A DNA stretch of 64,000 nucleotides from CAYPFY01 sp964410105 (lineage in GTDB: Bacteria; Bacteroidota; Ignavibacteria; UBA10030; SZUA-254), in contig CAYPFY010000005.1 in the NCBI GenBank assembly GCA_964410105.1, positions 1-64,000 on the forward strand. Direction: 5' to 3'. Below are positions 44,967 through 52,581 of this stretch, piece after piece (the first letter of the stretch is position 1; each line of letters starts with the position of its first letter). The notes under the pieces were generated by a model, which saw nothing but the letters and a program-made list of their open reading frames with translations, searched no databases and was not told the origin of the DNA. The position numbers were made by a program, and so were the translations under genes.

Positions 44967-46097
44967 ATGGATCATTCTGAAGACGGCCAGTTCGGGATCC
45001 TTGGTAACTCCATCGAGATACAGGAGATCATTCATGTCATCCGCCAGGTAGCCCCGACCGACCTCACGGTACTCATAACCGGCGAAAGCGGGTCGGGGAA
45101 AGAAGTAGTCGCGAAGGCCATTCACGGCGCCAGCACGCGTGCGGCCAAGCCGATGATCTCGGTCAACGCCGGGGCGATACCCGAGGGCATCATAGAAAGC
45201 GAGCTCTTCGGGCACGAGAAGGGGGCCTTCACGGGCGCTGGCGAAACGCGCAAGGGGTATTTCGAGCTGGCTGACGGCGGGACCATCTTCCTCGATGAGA
45301 TCGGGGAATTGCCGGTCGGCACGCAGGTCAAATTCCTCCGGGTGCTCGAAAACGGGGAATACATGCGCGTCGGGTCGGCGGCCCCGAGGAAAGTCGATGT
45401 GCGGGTCATCGCGGCGACCAACAAGGACCTGGAGAACGAGGTCCGGCACGGCAATTTTCGGGCGGATCTTTTTTTCCGGCTGCGGTCGATCAACATACGG
45501 GTCCCCCCGTTACGGGAGAGGCGCGAGGACATCCCCCTTTTCATCGAGGAGTTTTCGCGCCAGGTTTCCGAGAAGAACGGAATCACATTCGCGGGATTTA
45601 CGGAAGAGGCGCTGGATCTTCTCAAGAATTACCGGTGGCCGGGAAACGTCCGTGAGCTCCGCAACGTCATCGAGAGCATGCTCGTCATCGAGCGAGGGAA
45701 GAAAATCGACAGCAGCACCATCCGGAGATACCTCAAAGACTATCAGGATAACGGCCGGAACCTCCCCGTCTTCACGCACAAGACGCCGGATCAGGCCGAG
45801 CGCGAGCTGATCCTGCGGGCGCTCCTCGAGATGAAAAACGACATCATGGAGATCAAGCATATCCTGGGGGACACGCACGGCTCCGCGGTGGGAACGAGGA
45901 GGGCGCTCGAAGCGAACATCGATTCTGAAATCCGGGAAAACGGCGGACGGCAGGTCCTTCCGATCGATGAGATGGAGAGGCGCATGATCGTCAGCGCCCT
46001 GGACCGGTTCGAGGGAAACCGTAGGCTTGCGGCGAAGGCTCTCAATATCAGCGAGCGAACGCTTTACCGCAAAATCAAGGAATACGGGCTTGACTGA
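44967..46097 (+). CDS. Sigma-54-dependent transcriptional activator (AAA+ and Fis HTH), no receiver domain
   Basis: A bacterial enhancer-binding protein of 376 aa. The AAA+ domain starts almost at the N-terminus: Walker A GESGSGKE (about residues 40-47), the sigma-54 contact loop GAFTGA, Walker B TIFLDEIGE, and the arginine-finger region. The C-terminus has a Fis-type helix-turn-helix (LAAKALNISERTLYRKIKEYGL). There is no receiver, GAF or PAS domain, so activity would be set by level or a partner. ATG 44967 is 5 nt after the SPOR stop; a TTG at 44958 is an alternative. Confidence 0.92.
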   Translation: MDHSEDGQFGILGNSIEIQEIIHVIRQVAPTDLTVLITGESGSGKEVVAKAIHGASTRAAKPMISVNAGAIPEGIIESELFGHEKGAFTGAGETRKGYFELADGGTIFLDEIGELPVGTQVKFLRVLENGEYMRVGSAAPRKVDVRVIAATNKDLENEVRHGNFRADLFFRLRSINIRVPPLRERREDIPLFIEEFSRQVSEKNGITFAGFTEEALDLLKNYRWPGNVRELRNVIESMLVIERGKKIDSSTIRRYLKDYQDNGRNLPVFTHKTPDQAERELILRALLEMKNDIMEIKHILGDTHGSAVGTRRALEANIDSEIRENGGRQVLPIDEMERRMIVSALDRFEGNRRLAAKALNISERTLYRKIKEYGLD

Positions 46098-46584
46098 CAG
46101 GCTCCGGATGATCCTTGCGGGCACGTTAATTCTGCAGGGATGCTATTCCTTCACGGGGTCTTCGGTTCCGCCGCACCTGAAGACGATCGGCATTGCGCTT
46201 TTCGACGATCAGAGCGGGTCGGGAGAGCCGGCATTGAGGGAAAAACTGACAAACAAGCTCATCGACAGGTTCCGGCAGGACAACAGCCTGCAGGTCGCGG
46301 ACAGGACGCGTGCCGACTCGATCATTGAGGGTTCGATCGTCTCTATGCCGGATCAGCCGCAGGTGGTGGCGACCGGGGAAACCGTTACGAAACGAAGGCT
46401 CACACTGACGGTCAAGGTCCGGTATCAGGACACGAAACTGAAAAAAACGGTCTTCGACAAGGAATTTTCAGCCTGGGGAGATTACGAGAGCGGCGGCGGG
46501 CCGGCGCAGAGGCAGGCGGGGATCGATGCGGCTATCGACAAGCTTGCCGAGGACATACTCCTGGCGGCGGTGGCGGGCTGGTGA
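46090..46584 (+). CDS. lptE: LptE-family LPS-assembly lipoprotein
   Basis: An outer-membrane lipoprotein that plugs LptD for LPS insertion. The recognisable pattern is GCYSFTGSSVPPHLKTIGIALFDDQSG, then LT.KL.DRF..D..L..., found in Bacteroidota-type LptE. I start at TTG 46090, overlapping the activator gene by 8 nt, because it gives a basic N-terminus and a lipobox LILQGC; ATG 46108 would leave almost no n-region. The length is about 164 aa. LptD is not in the window. Confidence 0.8.
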   Translation: MTDRLRMILAGTLILQGCYSFTGSSVPPHLKTIGIALFDDQSGSGEPALREKLTNKLIDRFRQDNSLQVADRTRADSIIEGSIVSMPDQPQVVATGETVTKRRLTLTVKVRYQDTKLKKTVFDKEFSAWGDYESGGGPAQRQAGIDAAIDKLAEDILLAAVAGW

Positions 46585-46623
46585 ACAGAATTCATCACAA
46601 CATAAAGGCATAAGCGGACGGCC

Positions 46624-48150
46624 ATGCAAGATTTCATCATCGGAGCCTACTTCATATCCCTGACGGTCCTGTTTGTTTTTGGATCCAGCGGGTTTGTGAT
46701 GATCTACTACTACATGAGGCATCGCGGCACTAAACTGCCCCGGGCGGGAGTGTTGACGGAATTCCCCGTGGTCACCCTCCAGCTGCCGGTATACAACGAA
46801 TACTACGTCGTCGAGCGGCTCATCAATGCCTCATGCCGGATTGATTATCCGAAGGAGAAGCTGGAAATCCAGGTCCTGGACGACTCCACGGACGAGACGG
46901 TGGAAGTTGTGGATGCCCTCGTCGCGGCGAAGAGGCGGGAGGGATATAACATCAGTCACTTGCGGCGGGATTCACGGGCCGGGTACAAAGCCGGAGCCCT
47001 CAAGGAGGGATTGAAAAAATCCACCGGGGAATTCGTGGCCATCTTTGACGCCGATTTCGTCCCGAAGCCCAGTTTTCTAAGAGAGACCCTACCCTACTTT
47101 TACGACGACCCCGCGACCGGGCTGGTGCAGACCCGGTGGGAGCATCTCAACAGCAGCTATTCATTCCTCACCCGTGTCCAGGCCATGGCGCTCGACGGGC
47201 ATTTCGTGATCGAGCAGAATGTCAGGAACAAGGCGGGGTTCTTCATCAATTTCAACGGCACGGGGGGGATCTGGCGTAAAAAGTGCATTTATGATGCAGG
47301 CGATTGGGAGGCGGACACCCTCACCGAGGATCTCGACCTCAGCTACAGGGCACAGCTCCGGGGATGGAAGTTCAAGTTCCTCAATGACGTCACCTCTCCC
47401 GCCGAGCTTCCCTCGGAGATCAACGCCCTGAAATCCCAGCAATTCCGCTGGACGAAGGGAGCGATAGAGACGGCCCGTAAGATACTTCCGAAAGTATGGA
47501 AATCCGACCTGCCGCTGGAGAAAAAAATCCATGCGACATTTCATCTTTCGAATAACATCGTCTTCCCCTTCATCCTCGTGGCAGGGATCCTGAACGTCCC
47601 GCTCATCTTCATCAAGCACCAGGGCGGATACGAGTCATACTTTGCGGTCATGGCGCTCTTCGTGTTTGCGTTCATCGGCTCATTCCTCTTCTATCTTTAT
47701 TCGCAGAAAGACGTCTACCGTGACTGGCAGAGGCGAATGCTCTTGTTTCCGTTATTCATGGCGGGCAGCATGGGATTTGCCGTCAACAACACGAGGGCCG
47801 TGATCGAGGGATTGTTCAGGAAAAAATCGGAATTCGTACGCACCCCGAAATATTCCGTGGTGAAAAAGGGTGATCACTGGCTCGACAAGAAATACGCGCT
47901 CATGAAAGTGAATTACACAGTCGTCATCGAGCTTGCGCTGGCTCTTTATTGCCTCTTCGGCGTCGGGGCGTCGATCTACTATCTCGAGCTCGCGGCAGTG
48001 CCGTTCCAGATGCTCTTCACGCTGGGATTCGGGCTCGTCGCCTGGCTGTCCTTGAGGCACGCCTGGATGGCCCGGAGGCTGGCGGCCCGGGAAAACACCC
48101 CGGACGTCGAGCAGCCTGCGCTTTTTGCGGAAAACGTCGGCGTCAGCTAG
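46624..48150 (+). CDS. Processive family-2 glycosyltransferase, cellulose-synthase-like
   Basis: A 508-aa membrane glycosyltransferase. An N-terminal helix (about 8-30) is followed by a GT-A domain with YNE.Y, VLDDSTDET, FDADFVPK, TEDLDLSYR and QQFRWTKG (the QxxRW processivity motif), then about four C-terminal helices. The fold matches beta-glycan synthases (BcsA/CslA-like). No PilZ domain is visible, so no direct c-di-GMP control is suggested. The product (cellulose, mannan-like or other exopolysaccharide) is not decided. It lies 39 nt after lptE. Confidence 0.88.
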   Translation: MQDFIIGAYFISLTVLFVFGSSGFVMIYYYMRHRGTKLPRAGVLTEFPVVTLQLPVYNEYYVVERLINASCRIDYPKEKLEIQVLDDSTDETVEVVDALVAAKRREGYNISHLRRDSRAGYKAGALKEGLKKSTGEFVAIFDADFVPKPSFLRETLPYFYDDPATGLVQTRWEHLNSSYSFLTRVQAMALDGHFVIEQNVRNKAGFFINFNGTGGIWRKKCIYDAGDWEADTLTEDLDLSYRAQLRGWKFKFLNDVTSPAELPSEINALKSQQFRWTKGAIETARKILPKVWKSDLPLEKKIHATFHLSNNIVFPFILVAGILNVPLIFIKHQGGYESYFAVMALFVFAFIGSFLFYLYSQKDVYRDWQRRMLLFPLFMAGSMGFAVNNTRAVIEGLFRKKSEFVRTPKYSVVKKGDHWLDKKYALMKVNYTVVIELALALYCLFGVGASIYYLELAAVPFQMLFTLGFGLVAWLSLRHAWMARRLAARENTPDVEQPALFAENVGVS

Positions 48151-48163
48151 CGAGGTCTGTAGC

Positions 48164-48988
48164 GTGACGACCGAATACCTCGAACTCAAACTGCACAGGC
48201 GGCCGCATTCCCCCCTATTCGCTCACCTTGCGAGCAACTACCTTGAGGCGGGGCGTGTCACGGAGGCGGTAGAGCTCTGCCGCGCCGGGCTTGTGAGATA
48301 CCCCCGATACGCGACGGCTCACATCATCCTGGCAAGGTGCCTTGCCGCCGGTTCGGACTATGCCGCGGCGCTCGCGGCCCTCGGCGAGGCAGAGAACACG
48401 CTTCCCGATTCCGCGATGCCTGCGAAGCTGCGCTCACTCTGGGAGCCGCTCCTCACGGCACGGGTGGCGAAGCGCGATGAGGCCGTAGAGCAGGAAGACA
48501 TTGCTGTAGGAGATCACGCCGATTCGATCGCTGACTCGGCGGCGATCATAGGGCTTATTCAGCCCGGCGGTCAACCCGCCGGGGATACCTTTCCCCGGGA
48601 GGCGGAACCGAGCGAAGAGAGAATTCCGGATGTGCCGGTACTGGACGGCGCGCTGGGATTCGCGAAGCCGGATCACCCGGAAAACGTGCTGTCAGCGCAC
48701 CGGGGCGATGTCGTCGCAGCATCTGAGCAGCAGTCGGGTGAGATTGCCGAGATGATGGAACCCGGGATCGAGGCCTGGGCGGAGCTGGGAGAAATCAGCG
48801 ACAGGGGAAGAATTGTGAGCAAGACGCTGGCAGAAATCTACGCTACACAGAGGGCATACGGGGAAGCGATCATAACGTACCTCCTCTTAAAGCGTCAGAA
48901 GCCCGAACACGCGGCGGAATTCAACGCCCGCATTCAGGAACTCGACAAAATTCGGATCGCGAAGCCGGCAACTACTTCAGGGAGGTGA
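48164..48988 (+). CDS. TPR-repeat protein
   Basis: A 274-aa protein with TPR-like helices at the N-terminus (HLASNYLEAGRVTEAVELCR, then AHIILARCLAAGSDYAAALAALGEAE) and again at the C-terminus (TLAEIYATQRAYGEAIITY), separated by an acidic, low-complexity linker. It starts with GTG 48164, 13 nt after the glycosyltransferase stop, and its end overlaps the converging rpsT by 17 nt. No signal peptide is visible. It probably assists the glycosyltransferase cluster; this is inference from position. Confidence 0.75.
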   Translation: MTTEYLELKLHRRPHSPLFAHLASNYLEAGRVTEAVELCRAGLVRYPRYATAHIILARCLAAGSDYAAALAALGEAENTLPDSAMPAKLRSLWEPLLTARVAKRDEAVEQEDIAVGDHADSIADSAAIIGLIQPGGQPAGDTFPREAEPSEERIPDVPVLDGALGFAKPDHPENVLSAHRGDVVAASEQQSGEIAEMMEPGIEAWAELGEISDRGRIVSKTLAEIYATQRAYGEAIITYLLLKRQKPEHAAEFNARIQELDKIRIAKPATTSGR

Positions 48989-49226
48989 CGTATTTGGTCA
49001 GGCTGGATTTCTTGTTCGCCGCGTTATTGCGGTGGATGATCCCCTTTGCGGCGAGCTGATCGAGCAATTTAACCACCTTTTTCAACTCCGCGCCGGCCTT
49101 CTCCTTCTCCTTTGACGTTCGAACCCGCTTGATGGCGGTTTTCATCCGGGAGACGTATGCGCGGTTGTGGGCGCGATGCTTCAGCGCTTTACGCGCCTGG
49201 CGTTCGGCTGAAAGATGCTGTGCCAT
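48972..49226 (-). CDS. rpsT: 30S ribosomal protein S20
   Basis: A primary 16S rRNA binding protein, 84 aa, very basic, with the family pattern S..KR/RQ..K...HN...S..KT.IK......., and LD.LA.KGIIH.N.A..KKS.L. It is monocistronic with its own promoter at 49265-49293. The end overlaps the TPR gene by 17 nt. Confidence 0.96.
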   Translation of the reverse strand: MAQHLSAERQARKALKHRAHNRAYVSRMKTAIKRVRTSKEKEKAGAELKKVVKLLDQLAAKGIIHRNNAANKKSSLTKYVTSLK

Positions 49227-49264
49227 TTTACAGAAATTCCCTTCGAATTGGTGAAAGACTCTTC

Positions 49265-49293
49265 AATATACAAAAATATCCGCCCGCGAGCAA
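49265..49293 (-). promoter_or_regulatory. rpsT promoter, TTGCTC-N17-TATATT
   Basis: On the minus strand, TTGCTC (49293-49288) and TATATT (49270-49265), followed by G, are 17 bp apart. The predicted leader is about 32 nt. Confidence 0.6.
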
Positions 49294-49328
49294 CGAAAAA
49301 ACAACCTCCTCGCACCGCCGGCCGGTTC

Positions 49329-51473
49329 TCACCGGACAAGGAGGAGTTTTCTGGCGGCGAAAAACGATCCGGATTGCAGCGTGCAGAGATAAACACCGCT
49401 CGGATACCCTTTCGCATCCCACGAAATCTTGTAAAAACCCGGCTCCATTTCCTTTGAGACGATCGACGCGATCTCCCGCCCGATGAGATCGTAGATCCTG
49501 ATCCTCACAAACCCTCGCCTTGGAACTGCATACTCGAATGTCGTCCCTGGATTGAAGGGATTCGGGTAATTCTGGCTGAGTGAAAATTTTTCGGGGAGGG
49601 GTCGCGTTTCCCCCGCCGAGGTGATCATCTCAGATAAAGGCCGCCGCCATACTCCACCTCCATAAATTCCGGCAAAAATTTCCGTGCCCCTGATAGCAAG
49701 CGAGCGAACATCGATATTCACAAGCCCTGCGACCGCCAGAGCCCAGTTCTGGCCGTTGTCGTTTGAAACGTATATCCCCCAGCCGATCGTGGCGGCAAAA
49801 ATATTCGACCCTGAGATCGCCAGGGAGGAGATTCTCCTGTGATCGAGTCCGCTATTGATCTCTGACCAGCTCAGCCCCCGGTCGGTGGACAGGAAGACGC
49901 CGGCTCCATCTGTGCCGGCAAAAATGCTCGAATCCCTGACAGCAAGCGTTAGGATTCCGGAGAGTTGGGGAGGTGTAGGAAGGAGAGCCCAACTCACTCC
50001 CCCGTCGGTTGAACGAAAAATGCCCGGGCCCGAGCTTCCGGCAAGGACGGCAGGAACGCTTCCCGTGTCTCCGGGGATTACGGCCAGCGCTGATATCGTG
50101 GATGCTGTAAGTCCTGAGTCGGCGCTGAACCACGTGCTTCCGTCGTCGGTCGTCCTGAAAATTCCGTTCCCCTCAGTTCCCGCAAGGGCAATCGATCCCC
50201 CTGAGCCATCGGGGAATGAGGCGAGGGTGAGCACAGACATATTTTTCAGCCCGGGACCAAGCCACGTTGATCCGTTATCGGAAGAGACGAAGACACCTCC
50301 CCCGCTCGTTCCCGCGAAAATGGTCTCCCCGCTTTTCCTATCTCGTCCGACGGCAAGGGAGTAGGTGTCGTGGGTCGTCATCCCGCTTGTCCGTGTGGTC
50401 CATGCGGATCCTCCGTCGGTTGAACGGGAAACACCATTGATCGCACCTGCAAAAATCTCCGAATCGGTGACTGCAAGCGAGTGGACGAGAGTAGCGTTGA
50501 ATCCTGCATTGCTCTCGGTCCAGGTCGACCCCTCATCGGTCGATCGGAATACGCCGCAGGCTTGCGTCCCGGCAAGCAGTATCCTCGCGCCGGAGATCTC
50601 GGCGAACACAGCTAGCGAGAAGACATTGAGGTCGGTCAGGCCAGAGTCTGCGTGTTCCCAGTGGGCGCCCGAATTCGTCGAGCGAAAAACCCCATGTGAA
50701 CCACCGACACAAACAGTATACTTGCCAAGATTGTTGGGCATTCCGACAATCGTTCGCACGTCGGCGTCGACGAGACCGGAATCGATCTCAAGCCAGCTGC
50801 CTCCCCTGTCGGAAGAGAGGTATACCCCTGAGCCAGCGGTGCCCGCAATAATCACCGTATCGAGGGCGAAAAGGGCCCGAATTCCGAAAGGCGGGAGATC
50901 CCCGGTGACATCGTTCCAGCTGATTCCATTATCAGTGGATCGATAAACCCCCGCGCCCGCTGCGCCAATAAAGATCTCCGTATCGAGCACAGCGACTGAG
51001 GTGAACCCGTCTTCCGGGAGGCCGGACCTGGTTGTGTCCCAATTCATTCCGTTGTCGGTGGAAATGAACATACCCTGGTCAGTCCCCGCAAAAACGGTCG
51101 ACCCTCTTGCGGCGAGGGACAGAATCGAGGCACTCCCGATCGGTCCGACAAAATTCTGGTACCAGGTGGATCCGCCATCGCTCGAGAAGAGGATGCCGTC
51201 GGAGCTCGTTCCGTAAAAGATTGACGAATCGTTGAATGCGAACGTCTGGACCGAAGAGCCAATGAAATCGTAGGCTGATTTCCAGCTCAGACCCTTGTCC
51301 GTTGAATGATAGAATCCCAGATCGGACGTGCCGAGGAAGAGTTCAGAATCATGGACCCCAAACGACAGGACGAATCCGCCACGGGGGCCATTGGTCGGTT
51401 GCCACTGGGCAACGGATTTTAGGGATGGAAAGGTCGCGGCGATGACCGTTAAGAGAATAAGCCGTGTTTTCAT
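49329..51473 (-). CDS. Secreted BNR/Ycf48-like beta-propeller protein with T9SS sorting domain
   Basis: A 714-aa exported protein with a signal peptide (about residues 1-22). The body consists of about 14 repeats of the pattern (F/I)AGT...GVF.STD.G.SW, the BNR/sialidase-type or Ycf48-type propeller blade. The C-terminus has LSQNYPNPFNPGTTF and ends RKLLLVR, a T9SS domain. It lacks sialidase catalytic motifs, so it is probably structural or binding. A good GAGGTG precedes the ATG. It shares its strand with the PorT-like barrel upstream. Confidence 0.85.
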   Translation of the reverse strand: MKTRLILLTVIAATFPSLKSVAQWQPTNGPRGGFVLSFGVHDSELFLGTSDLGFYHSTDKGLSWKSAYDFIGSSVQTFAFNDSSIFYGTSSDGILFSSDGGSTWYQNFVGPIGSASILSLAARGSTVFAGTDQGMFISTDNGMNWDTTRSGLPEDGFTSVAVLDTEIFIGAAGAGVYRSTDNGISWNDVTGDLPPFGIRALFALDTVIIAGTAGSGVYLSSDRGGSWLEIDSGLVDADVRTIVGMPNNLGKYTVCVGGSHGVFRSTNSGAHWEHADSGLTDLNVFSLAVFAEISGARILLAGTQACGVFRSTDEGSTWTESNAGFNATLVHSLAVTDSEIFAGAINGVSRSTDGGSAWTTRTSGMTTHDTYSLAVGRDRKSGETIFAGTSGGGVFVSSDNGSTWLGPGLKNMSVLTLASFPDGSGGSIALAGTEGNGIFRTTDDGSTWFSADSGLTASTISALAVIPGDTGSVPAVLAGSSGPGIFRSTDGGVSWALLPTPPQLSGILTLAVRDSSIFAGTDGAGVFLSTDRGLSWSEINSGLDHRRISSLAISGSNIFAATIGWGIYVSNDNGQNWALAVAGLVNIDVRSLAIRGTEIFAGIYGGGVWRRPLSEMITSAGETRPLPEKFSLSQNYPNPFNPGTTFEYAVPRRGFVRIRIYDLIGREIASIVSKEMEPGFYKISWDAKGYPSGVYLCTLQSGSFFAARKLLLVR

Positions 51474-51557
51474 TTACACCTCACGATCGACACTGTGAAT
51501 AGGAATGCCGTTTTTGTCATAGTGATAACCGGGCTAGTCCGTCATCGTCAAAAAAAA

Positions 51558-52169
51558 TCACCACCCTGCGCCAAGCCACAGATCAAAGGAATCCTTCCTG
51601 ACGCTGAGAAACTGCGAATTGTACGATTCCTGGAAATCGAAATTATATCTTAACTCCACTGACATCAGGGGAAACACCATGGCGCTCGATTGGGCGCCGA
51701 TGCCGACCGATGCCCCGAGAGCTGTCTTCCTGAACTGGTCATAGACGCCGTTAAAAATGTCCTGATCCGATTCGTAGCCCACCAAAAAATCCAGGCGTGG
51801 ACCGGCAAAGAAGAAGGGGGACAAAAAGTCTCCGGCGACCGTCGCCTTGGCAAACACCGGGATGGAGATGTAATCGACGCGGTTCCACTGAGTCTCCTTG
51901 AGAAGATTCAGCTGGTCCTGACCCATTCCGCGCTGGATGATCTCCAGCTCACCGATGAGGGACAGGGGAGAATGAACGGACCATTCGGCGAAAAAGGCCG
52001 CGCCGAACCCGAATCTGCGCTTGGTCTCGAGCGACGGGAGGTAATTGTACTCGAATGATTGCCCGGCGAGGGTACCCGCGAACTTTACGCCGAGGTGATC
52101 GGGGGATTGTCCACGCGTGCCCGCACAGGGAATTGCAAGCAACAGCAAAGCGCACCCAGCCGTCTTCAT
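51558..52169 (-). CDS. PorT-like outer-membrane beta-barrel protein
   Basis: A 203-aa exported protein: signal peptide about 1-20, then alternating amphipathic strands (HLGVKFAGTLAGQSFEYNY, GFGAAFFAEWSVH, LSLIGELEIIQRGMG) in the style of the eight-stranded outer-membrane barrels of Bacteroidota (PF13568 type), ending in an aromatic residue (LWLGAGW). GAGGAGG precedes the ATG. The family includes PorT of the T9SS, but this member could equally be a generic porin-like barrel. Confidence 0.75.
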   Translation of the reverse strand: MKTAGCALLLLAIPCAGTRGQSPDHLGVKFAGTLAGQSFEYNYLPSLETKRRFGFGAAFFAEWSVHSPLSLIGELEIIQRGMGQDQLNLLKETQWNRVDYISIPVFAKATVAGDFLSPFFFAGPRLDFLVGYESDQDIFNGVYDQFRKTALGASVGIGAQSSAMVFPLMSVELRYNFDFQESYNSQFLSVRKDSFDLWLGAGW

Positions 52170-52387
52170 ATGAGCCTCCTCATCATAACTGTATTGACTG
52201 CGATTCGCCGGGCTGAATTGTTCTGTCCGAACCCTCCGGCCTCCCGGCAGATCCTGGGCGCAACATACGGAAAAGATTTTTTTGTATCAAGCTCCGTTTC
52301 ACCTCACCGGGCAGGGAGCATCTACCCCAAACGTTTTCCCGATGGCAAAAAGGCCAATCGAGCCGAGTAAGACCAAATGCGGTGAAT

Positions 52388-52416
52388 TTGCATCCTATTG
52401 CGTCGGAACATATATT
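52388..52416 (+). promoter_or_regulatory. Thiamine operon promoter, TTGCAT-N17-TATATT
   Basis: TTGCAT (52388-52393) and TATATT (52411-52416), followed by G, are 17 bp apart. The predicted start near 52423 is just before the riboswitch P1 stem. Confidence 0.65.
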
Positions 52417-52425
52417 GAAGCTGAT

Positions 52426-52515
52426 CGCCGTTAGGGGTGTCCCGCCGGCAAACGCGGGACTGAGAATAATACCCTAGGAACCTGATCTGGATGATGCCAG
52501 CGTAGGGAAACGGAA
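52426..52515 (+). ncRNA. TPP riboswitch (THI element)
   Basis: The conserved thiamine-pyrophosphate aptamer: AGGGGTG, a P3 stem TCCCGC...GCGGGA, CTGAGA, ACCCT, GAACCTGATCTGG, ATGATGCCAGCGTAGGGA. P1 is closed by CCGTT (52428-52432) with AACGG (52509-52513). It lies upstream of the TonB receptor, TPK and SSS genes and is followed at once by a strong terminator, so ligand binding probably favours termination. Confidence 0.95.
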
Positions 52516-52521
52516 TCCTGG

Positions 52522-52570
52522 AATGCCGTTTTTCTGATCCTCCCGATCAGAAAAGCGGCATTTGTTTTTT
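52522..52570 (+). terminator. Riboswitch-linked Rho-independent terminator
   Basis: An 18-bp inverted repeat (AATGCCG...CTGATC with GATCAG...CGGCATT) around CTCCC, with one G:U pair, followed by TGTTTTTT. It ends 11 nt before the receptor ATG; GGAGAG follows directly as the ribosome site. Confidence 0.9.
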
Positions 52571-52581
52571 GGAGAGACATC

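Noticed and set aside
49600..51400. Repeated segments in the propeller gene as a DNA repeat array
   Set aside because: They are diverged protein blades about 40 residues long, explained by the beta-propeller fold.
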